Shown here: positions 6,636-10,568 of the stretch, piece after piece
Layout: each line of letters begins with the position of its first letter
Position numbering within the stretch: position 1 is the stretch's first letter
Assembly: GCA_031284295.1 (NCBI GenBank)
Contig: JAITAE010000146.1
Coordinates: forward strand, 1 to 10,568
Direction of reading: 5' to 3'
DNA length: 10,568 nt
Origin: Spirochaetaceae bacterium
GTDB taxonomy: Bacteria > Spirochaetota > Spirochaetia > Treponematales > Breznakiellaceae
Notes under the pieces: generated by a model
The model's database searches: none
Told to the model about the DNA's origin: nothing
The model's input: only the letters and a program-made list of their open reading frames with translations
Made by a program: the position numbers and the translations under genes

Positions 6636-7455
6636 ATTGCAGCGCGTACTGCTGTATCCCGCCAAACCACCTTTCGATGAAGGCGGCTAGCGGCAGCCCA
6701 GTGTAGCGGTAGTGCCAGCTTTCCCATCGGTATCCGGTAAGATGCTCGTAAGCGTCCGGGAACGAGATGACCCAGCCGTATTTTGGCCCGTTCGCGAGTA
6801 TCCAGCGCCCCGCCGGGGTTTGTGCGAACGCGTCCGTGATTGAACCGAAATCCACCGCCAGCCCAAGCTGGTGCTGGCTGAACCCGGGACGGGACGATTC
6901 GCGGTCGGCGGTTTCCTGGCCGTTCTCGCGCACATTGCGGGCATACACTTCGACCTGATAGTCAAAGGAACGGTACGCCGAGGAAGCGGTAAGTGTAAGC
7001 CCGTCCGCGCGCGCGGCCTTCGCCATACGTTCCAGCGCGTCCGCCGCTTCACGCCTAAGGCGTAAAGCGGCGCGGCCTACACGGTACGAGCCGCTATTGT
7101 CCAGCGTTACAAGATCATCCGGTTCGTAGCCGTCCGGCAGCGCGTGACGTTTATCCACAAGCCGCGACAGGAAGGGGTCTCCCCCCATCGCCGCCTCGAG
7201 CTCCGGCAGGAAAACCTCCTTACCCGCCGCAAGTATCCGGGCGCCCATATCCGCCGGAACACCAGCCTCCAAAAGCGCCGCCTCCAGCCTTTCCCGGTAA
7301 GGCCCCGCGTCAAACGCCGCAACGGAAACCTCAGGCGCGGGCACGGCAGCCACCGTCCCCGTCCGCGCGGCGCCCCGTTCGCAGGAACAAGGCAGCGCGA
7401 GAACCGCCGCCATAAGCATAAAAGACTCAGACCGCAAACACGTAAATATTGTCAC
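6610..7455 (-). CDS. M15-family D-alanyl-D-alanine carboxypeptidase (VanY-like) lipoprotein
   Basis: A zinc peptidase expected to trim the terminal D-Ala from peptidoglycan stem peptides in the periplasm. Residues about 105-260 form the VanY/M15B domain. SSAYRSFDYQ (158-167) carries the substrate-binding Arg162. SQHQLGLAVDFG (193-204) supplies zinc ligands H195 and D202. ESWHYRY (245-251) supplies the catalytic E245 and zinc ligand H248. All key residues are present. The N terminus has a hydrophobic stretch ending ALPCSC, so it is probably a lipoprotein with Cys at 23 or 25. The start is GTG at 7455, preceded by GGGAGAGG; an overlapping ATG is out of frame. It is transcribed toward rluB and the two genes share 26 bp at their 3' ends, with no intergenic terminator. 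It probably has its own promoter (see 7476-7503). Confidence 0.9.
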   Translation of the reverse strand: MTIFTCLRSESFMLMAAVLALPCSCERGAARTGTVAAVPAPEVSVAAFDAGPYRERLEAALLEAGVPADMGARILAAGKEVFLPELEAAMGGDPFLSRLVDKRHALPDGYEPDDLVTLDNSGSYRVGRAALRLRREAADALERMAKAARADGLTLTASSAYRSFDYQVEVYARNVRENGQETADRESSRPGFSQHQLGLAVDFGSITDAFAQTPAGRWILANGPKYGWVISFPDAYEHLTGYRWESWHYRYTGLPLAAFIERWFGGIQQYALQFIHAWRNS

Positions 7456-7475
7456 ATCAACCTCTCCCTATCCAT

Positions 7476-7503
7476 ATTATACTGCTTTAGATTTGAAAAT
7501 CTA
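7476..7503 (-). promoter_or_regulatory. Promoter and palindromic operator candidate of the carboxypeptidase gene
   Basis: On the minus strand a perfect TATAAT (7481 to 7476) lies just upstream of the ribosome site. A 16-bp perfect palindrome, TAGATTT-GA-AAATCTA (7488-7503), sits in the spacer region. The -35 box is weak: TTGTAG at 19-bp spacing, or TGTAGA at 18. A weak -35 with a palindrome between the boxes is a common arrangement for a controlled promoter. The regulator is unknown. Confidence 0.55.
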
Positions 7504-7515
7504 CAAAACCCCCTT

Positions 7516-7532
7516 GGGAAGCGCTGAATGAG
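7516..7532 (+). repeat. Terminal-inverted-repeat-like sequence A
   Basis: GGGAAGCGCTGAATGAG matches the MITE ends at 8128 (13 of 16 positions) and, in reverse complement, at 8278 (12 of 16). It marks the point where the unique sequence upstream of the carboxypeptidase gene gives way to repeat DNA. It could be the left end of a 763-bp composite ending at 8278. Confidence 0.45.
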
Positions 7533-7545
7533 CCGCCCGGCGGCA

Positions 7546-7594
7546 GTGATGAGTGAAGAGTGAAGAGTGAAGAGTGAAGAGTGAAGAGTGAAGA
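7546..7594. repeat. Second heptanucleotide array, seven units
   Basis: GTGATGA is followed by six GTGAAGA units in exact 7-bp phase. About 12 degenerate bases and one more GTGAAGG (7607-7613) then lead straight into copy 3 of the 58-bp element. The left junction GGCGGCAGTGAT (7539-7550) is identical to the one before the first array at 362-373. Confidence 0.9.
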
Positions 7595-7611
7595 ATGAAA
7601 TAAGGAGTGAA

Positions 7612-7715
7612 GGGGGGCGCTATTTCCATGCCGCTCGCGGCACATAGCCGCCTACCTGTCGCGCCCCCCTGTCTACATCCCGCGCAAGCGCGGTATTCCG
7701 CCACCCCCCAATCCG
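7612..7715 (+). repeat. 58-bp palindrome-ended dispersed element, copy 3, with extension
   Basis: The core 7612-7669 keeps the 58-bp length and perfect 9-bp terminal inverted repeat. It differs from copy 1 at scattered internal positions. A 3' extension shared with copy 4 follows: TACATCCCGCGCAAGCGCGG with hairpin CCGCGC-AA-GCGCGG at 7680-7693, then a C-rich run and CCAATC. Copies 3 and 4 are in the same orientation and flank the GC-rich array. Confidence 0.85.
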
Positions 7716-7723
7716 CCGCCGGG

Positions 7724-8130
7724 CTGGGAGAAGGCTGTGGGAGCGGGCGGGCCGCCTGGCGGCTGGGAGAAGGCCGTGGGAGCGGTCAGGCCGCCTGGCT
7801 GGGAGTCTGCCGTGGGAGCGGGCCGCCGCCTGGCGGCTGGGAGAAGGCCGGGGGAGCGGGCCCCGCCGGGCGGCTGGGAGAAGGCCGTGGGAGCGGGCCG
7901 CCTGGCGGCTGGGAGAAGGCCGGTGGAGCGGGCCGCCGGGCGGCTGGGAGTCGTCCGGTGGAGCGGGCGGGCCGCCGGGCGTCTGGGAGAAGGCCGTGGG
8001 AGCGGGCCCCGCCTGGCGACTGGGAGAAGGCCGTGGGAGCGGGCCGCCGCTAGGCTGGGAGAAGGCCGTGTGAGCGGGCAGGCCGCCGCCGGGCTGGGAG
8101 AAGGCCGTGGGAGCGGGCGGGCCGCTAGGG
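7724..8130. repeat. GC-rich degenerate tandem array, 11 units of 35-39 bp
   Basis: CTGGGAG recurs at 7724, 7763, 7799, 7837, 7874, 7909, 7944, 7983, 8020, 8055 and 8094. The typical unit is CTGGGAGAAGGCCGTGGGAG followed by a variable GCGGGC/GGCCGCC stretch. Spacings are 39, 36, 38, 37, 35, 35, 39, 37, 35 and 39 bp, mostly not multiples of three. The long open frames across it therefore switch frame from unit to unit and are artefacts of G+C bias. Almost all length variation falls in the GGC/GCC part. I see no gene here. Confidence 0.9.
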
Positions 8131-8279
8131 AAACGCTGATTAATTAAAGGTGGGCGCTATTTCCATACCGTTACCGGCATATAGCCGCTACACTGTCGCG
8201 CCCCCCGGTATACATCCCGCGCAAGCGCGGTATCCCCCCCCCCCCCCAATCGGTGGCCTCATTTAATCAGTACTTCCCT
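8127..8279. mobile_element. MITE-like element with imperfect terminal inverted repeats
   Basis: The left end AGGGAAACGCTGATTAA (8127-8143) and the reverse complement of the right end, AGGGAAGTACTGATTAA (8279-8263), agree at 14 of 17 positions. All three mismatches are transitions. The 153-bp interior holds copy 4 of the 58-bp element plus its extension and no open frame. I see no clear target-site duplication. Proximity to a broken IS5-type transposase suggests possible mobilisation in trans, but this is inference. Confidence 0.55.
8149..8247 (+). repeat. 58-bp palindrome-ended dispersed element, copy 4, with extension and C14 tract
   Basis: The core 8149-8206 is again 58 bp but is the most diverged copy: its left end is GGTGGGCGC and the internal stem is partly disrupted. 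The extension repeats the copy 3 hairpin CCGCGC-AA-GCGCGG (8217-8230). A run of 14 C bases (8234-8247) follows. Confidence 0.85.
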
Positions 8280-8307
8280 TGAGGTTTGTAGCGGGGTATT
8301 AAACCAG

Positions 8308-8623
8308 ATATTGCGAAGAAAGGTTCACTTCGGCGTTGACACCAATGGCCTGCCTCACGTCATGCGGTTCGGGTAACGGCTGCGGGCGTGAGCGACTGCG
8401 GCGGAGCGGTTGAAAAACTTCGGAACTGCGATCCGAATCAGTCGAAGGTGGCAAAAGTCCTGTGCGATGGCGGTTACAGCGGGGGAAAACTTCGCCAATA
8501 CCGTGAAGGCGCTTATAGGGGCTGAAGTATCGCCGGCTGTGGAAGAACTGCGAACGTATGATGCATACCACGCTGCAAATGACGGTTCTTGCGTTTATCT
8601 CGTTACTGCTAAAAAGATATTAA
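8308..8623 (+). pseudogene. Broken IS5-family transposase remnant
   Basis: Three collinear fragments of one transposase lie in three different frames. Fragment 1 (8308-8373) reads KVHFGVDTNGLPHVMRF, a typical RNase H-fold start of an IS5-type enzyme. Fragment 2 (8373-8522) reads VTAAGVSD, then VAKVLCDGGYSGGKL, including the Asp-containing CDGGY motif. Fragment 3 (about 8519-8623) reads KYRRLWKNCER, then LAFISLLLKRY and a stop. The first switch needs a net -1 shift near 8370. The second coincides with an internal deletion that removed the segment normally holding the final catalytic Glu region. The N terminus is missing. The 11-mer TATTAAACCAG occurs at 8297-8307 and across the stop at 8618-8628, bracketing the remnant. 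It cannot encode an active transposase. Confidence 0.82.
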
Positions 8624-8921
8624 ACCAGCTCTTAGGCTATATAGACCTCCCTATTTATGGTGTATTTTCGGGCAGGACAGTCCGCCCGCTACCGTAAATC
8701 ATATACCTTTTGACTTGTTTTGTATATATTCTGACTTGGAATAGGTTCAGTATGCCGTACAAGGTATACCGCTTACCGAGGAATAGTGTCGGCCTGCCGT
8801 GCGCGAAGCCCTCTTGACGCTCCGCAACCTTTCAACTAATATACTCCGTATTAGAGCGTATTTGTAGTAGTTATGCGAAAGGCAGCTCTAAAATTTTGTT
8901 TGAAGATAGCATAAAAATAAC
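8624..8921. other. Gene-free stretch between the transposase remnant and the ridA promoter
   Basis: No credible coding region is seen. Small features include the 8-bp palindrome GGTATACC near 8766 and an inverted pair CTAATA/TATTAG near 8840-8855. Base composition shifts from GC-rich to AT-rich along this stretch, marking the left border of the ridA cassette. Confidence 0.5.
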
Positions 8922-8950
8922 TTGACAAAATACATATTATAGAATATATT
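8922..8950 (+). promoter_or_regulatory. Near-consensus sigma-70-type promoter of ridA-eamB
   Basis: TTGACA (8922-8927) and TATATT (8945-8950) are separated by exactly 17 bp. The predicted transcript would start near 8957, about 45 bases before the ridA ATG. AAGGAG at 8987-8992 is a good ribosome site. This is the strongest promoter visible in the window. Confidence 0.85.
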
Positions 8951-8974
8951 GATAAATTAACATCAGTATCAATA
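8947..8974. promoter_or_regulatory. Operator-like inverted repeat overlapping the ridA -10 box
   Basis: TATTGATA (8947-8954) and TATCAATA (8967-8974) are perfect inverted copies with centres 20 bp apart, about two helical turns. The left arm overlaps the -10 box and the right arm lies past the predicted start. This is a classic position for repression by a dimeric regulator. No regulator gene is adjacent. Confidence 0.5.
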
Positions 8975-9001
8975 AAAATCTATCGTAAGGAGAAACGGGG
9001 T

Positions 9002-9382
9002 ATGGCAAGGAAAGCAATTACTTCAAAAAAGGCAACTTCTGTAGGCCCTTATTCTCATGGAATTGATTCGGATTGGCTGGTATTTTTATCCGGTCAAACA
9101 CCAATGGATCCAAATACAGGAAAAATTGTGGAAGGAGACATTGCGGCTCAGACACAACAGAGTTTTAATAATTTATTTAGTGTATTGCAAGCGGCAGGAT
9201 TAGAACCTGACAATATACAAAAGGTAAATGTATATTTAACAGACATGAATGACTTTCCGGTAATGAATGGAATATATCAAAAACAATTTTCAAAGCCTTA
9301 TCCCGCACGGACAACTATTGGAGTCGCATCATTACCATTGGGTGCAAAAATAGAAATAGAAATGATCGCTCGCAGGAAATAA
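9002..9382 (+). CDS. ridA: RidA family 2-iminobutanoate/2-iminopropanoate deaminase
   Basis: RidA hydrolyses reactive enamine/imine intermediates such as 2-aminoacrylate, released by PLP enzymes acting on serine, cysteine or threonine. This prevents damage to other PLP enzymes. The protein has 126 residues, the usual length. Landmarks are GPYSHG (15-20), FLSGQTPMDPNTG (28-40), VNVYLTDMNDFPVMN and PARTTIGVASLPLGAKIEIE. R103 and E120 fall at the expected active-site positions. A good ribosome site ends nine bases before the ATG. The gene is notably richer in A+T than the 755-7455 block and is followed after six bases by an exporter gene, forming a two-gene operon that looks horizontally acquired. 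Confidence 0.95.
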   Translation: MARKAITSKKATSVGPYSHGIDSDWLVFLSGQTPMDPNTGKIVEGDIAAQTQQSFNNLFSVLQAAGLEPDNIQKVNVYLTDMNDFPVMNGIYQKQFSKPYPARTTIGVASLPLGAKIEIEMIARRK

Positions 9383-9388
9383 TTTGTT

Positions 9389-9970
9389 ATGTTTTCTTGG
9401 ATTTCATTTTTTTCATACGTTTTTATTATGAGTTATACGCCTGGACCAATTAATATTATGTCCATGAATAATGTAAAAAACATTGGTTTGAGAAATAGTA
9501 TATTATTTAATTTTGGCAATTATGCCGGGCACTTTATTGTAATGCTGATTTGCTTGGCTTTTTCAAAATTTTTATATACTGCGATTCCTCAAATACAACT
9601 TCCCATGAAAATATTGGGAGCTGCTTATTTGGCATATTTGATTATAAAAACAATAGTTCCATCAAAAAAAAATGAAACAAAAACAAATGGCAATAGGAAT
9701 TTTTTTGTAGGAATGTTATTACAATTGGTAAATATAAAAATAATACTTTTTGGCATAACCGCAATGTCATCATATTTATTGCCTCATTACAAAAGCGTTT
9801 TGATATTAATTTTATTTGCTGTTTTAATGTCTTCAATACAGTTGACTGGAAATATATGCTGGACATTATTTGGATCATTTCTGAATAAATTATTTAATAA
9901 TCATAGACTGGTATTAAATATAATAATGGCAATAATGTTATTATATTGTATCATAAAATTATTTATATAA
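9389..9970 (+). CDS. eamB: LysE/RhtB family amino acid exporter, EamB-like
   Basis: A 193-residue inner-membrane transporter with about six hydrophobic segments (near 3-25, 38-60, 70-90, 105-128, 133-155 and 173-193). The family hallmark YTPGPINIMS (16-25) is present. From memory it aligns best with E. coli EamB (YfiK, 195 residues), the cysteine/O-acetylserine exporter. The shared blocks are LQLVNIKIILFGITAMS (111-127), GNICW (154-158) and the final LNI..AIMLLYC (176-187). The eamB name is therefore a likely assignment, not a proven ortholog. AGGA at 9374-9377, inside the end of ridA, serves as ribosome site. Composition is very AT-rich: 18 G+C in the 60 bases 9481-9540, against 36 in 6481-6540 of rluB. 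This supports transfer from a low-G+C donor. Confidence 0.85.
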   Translation: MFSWISFFSYVFIMSYTPGPINIMSMNNVKNIGLRNSILFNFGNYAGHFIVMLICLAFSKFLYTAIPQIQLPMKILGAAYLAYLIIKTIVPSKKNETKTNGNRNFFVGMLLQLVNIKIILFGITAMSSYLLPHYKSVLILILFAVLMSSIQLTGNICWTLFGSFLNKLFNNHRLVLNIIMAIMLLYCIIKLFI

Positions 9971-10030
9971 AAAATGGTGTACGGCAAAATGACACAATAT
10001 AAAGCAAAAAATTACCGCACATAACGGGCC

Positions 10031-10079
10031 GGTTTACGCTGACGCCAACTAGGTTTACGCTTCGCCGCCGGGAGGCGGC
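10031..10079. repeat. 10-bp direct repeat and GC stem-loop between eamB and the DUF362 gene
   Basis: GGTTTACGCT occurs at 10031-10040 and 10052-10061. GCCGCC (10064-10069) pairs with GGCGGC (10074-10079) across a GGGA loop. No T-run follows, so it is not a canonical terminator. The return to GC-rich sequence near 10026 marks the right border of the AT-rich cassette. Confidence 0.5.
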
Positions 10080-10134
10080 TTGCCCTCAAGAACTTTCCCC
10101 CCATAATGTGATACGATAGACAAACACTAACGAA

Positions 10135-10156
10135 GCGGCGCTTCCGCCGCATTTTT
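10135..10156 (+). terminator. Terminator-like hairpin immediately before the DUF362 ribosome site
   Basis: GCGGCG-CTTC-CGCCGC (10135-10150) is a perfect 6-bp GC stem with a four-base loop. It is followed by A and TTTTT (10152-10156), then directly by GGAGG (10157-10161) and the ATG at 10168. Form and T-run fit a short intrinsic terminator. Its position inside the leader also allows an attenuator or a stabilising leader hairpin. Confidence 0.5.
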
Positions 10157-10167
10157 GGAGGTTACTT

Positions 10168-10568
10168 ATGAAATACGGAAAACAAAGAACGGTTTACGTT
10201 GTTTGCATCGCCCTTATCTGCGCCGCGATAGGCGCGCTTCAGGGATGCAGCAGGAAAGTCTACGCGCAGACACAGGGAGGCGCGGGGCAAACGCCCCTGC
10301 CGCAAGCCGGCAAGCCCGCGGGGACGCCCGCCAAAGTCTACTTTACCGGCGCCATAAGCCCGGCCGGACTCATGGCGGTCTATAAAGCCCTTGGACAAGG
10401 CCCGGACAATGCGAGCGTTAGGGCCGGCAAGGTGGCGGTAAAAATCTCCACCGGCGAATCGCCTAGGAGCAATCATCTAAAGCCCGCTTTGATAAAAGAC
10501 CTCGTGCAGTCCGTGAACGGCACGCTGGTTGAATCCAACACCGCTTACGGCGGGAGACGGGCAAGCAC
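10168..10568 (+). CDS. DUF362 domain lipoprotein (5' part; runs off the window)
   Basis: The frame is open to the window end, so 133 residues are visible. The start at 10168 follows GGAGG by six bases. Residues 1-27 are a lipoprotein signal with a hydrophobic stretch and a textbook lipobox LQGC, lipidated Cys at 27. A Gly/Pro/Gln-rich linker spans about 28-53. From about residue 54 the sequence reads KVYFTGAISPAGLMAVYKAL, then GKVAVKISTGE, LIKDLVQSVNGTLVE and NTAYGGRR. This is the start of a DUF362 domain, a family of unknown biochemistry that sometimes carries iron-sulfur motifs further on. Where I remember a Cys before NTAYGG, this protein has Ser. Composition is again GC-rich, like the chromosomal core genes. 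Confidence 0.82.
   Translation, partial: MKYGKQRTVYVVCIALICAAIGALQGCSRKVYAQTQGGAGQTPLPQAGKPAGTPAKVYFTGAISPAGLMAVYKALGQGPDNASVRAGKVAVKISTGESPRSNHLKPALIKDLVQSVNGTLVESNTAYGGRRAS

Noticed and set aside
7607..8147. Two long overlapping plus-strand open frames rich in Gly, Trp-Glu-Lys and Arg (7607-8053 and 7737-8147)
   Set aside because: They arise from the GC-rich tandem array. Unit spacings are mostly not multiples of three, so the same repeat peptide jumps between frames. No ribosome site precedes either frame.
8299..8697. Open frames at 8299-8571 (minus) and 8410-8697 (plus) as genes
   Set aside because: Both are shadows of the broken transposase, whose recognisable fragments lie in other frames.
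8711..8732. Promoter-like TTGACT followed by TATATATT
   Set aside because: The spacing between the two boxes is only about seven bases, too short for a sigma-70 promoter, and no gene follows closely.

Overview
The window looks like a stretch of a chromosome from a Treponema-type spirochaete with moderately high G+C. The organism call is an inference. It rests on a DUF4912 gene next to a GH57-like gene, loosely defined lipoboxes, the scpA-scpB-rluB order, a DUF362 lipoprotein, and many short low-complexity repeats of the kind I associate with termite-gut treponemes. No rRNA, tRNA or CRISPR array is visible.

Layout. Bases 1-700 hold no credible gene. They contain a perfect 65-bp inverted repeat (117-181 and 624-688) that encloses a 23-bp x4 tandem repeat, 21 perfectly phased heptamers and a nonamer triplet. 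Bases 755-6635 form a tightly packed plus-strand block: a DUF4912 protein, a GH57/DUF1957-like protein with Asn at three conserved positions, a predicted beta-propeller lipoprotein, the condensin subunits ScpA and ScpB, and an RluB/RsuA-type pseudouridine synthase. Genes in this block overlap or nearly touch, except for a 42-bp gap before scpA. A convergent M15-family D,D-carboxypeptidase lipoprotein (6610-7455, minus) overlaps the end of rluB.

Bases 7516-8623 are a repeat and mobile-element graveyard. They hold a second heptamer array, two direct copies of the 58-bp element seen at the left end, an 11-unit GC-rich array between them, a MITE-like unit with imperfect terminal inverted repeats (8127-8279), and a broken IS5-type transposase (8308-8623). 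Next comes a conspicuously AT-rich two-gene cassette (about 8920-9970): RidA plus an EamB-like LysE-family exporter, with a near-consensus promoter and a palindrome over the -10 box. The right edge holds the start of a DUF362 lipoprotein gene that runs off the window, preceded by a terminator-like hairpin abutting its ribosome binding site.

How the genes fit together. ScpA and ScpB act with SMC in chromosome organisation, and RluB-type enzymes modify rRNA. DUF4912 and GH57 are translationally coupled and probably work on the same unknown, perhaps carbohydrate-related, process. The RidA/EamB pair suggests protection against reactive 2-aminoacrylate and excess cysteine or O-acetylserine. The most unusual material is the repeat system: one 58-bp palindrome-ended element occurs four times in the window, always in gene-free DNA beside simple-sequence arrays.
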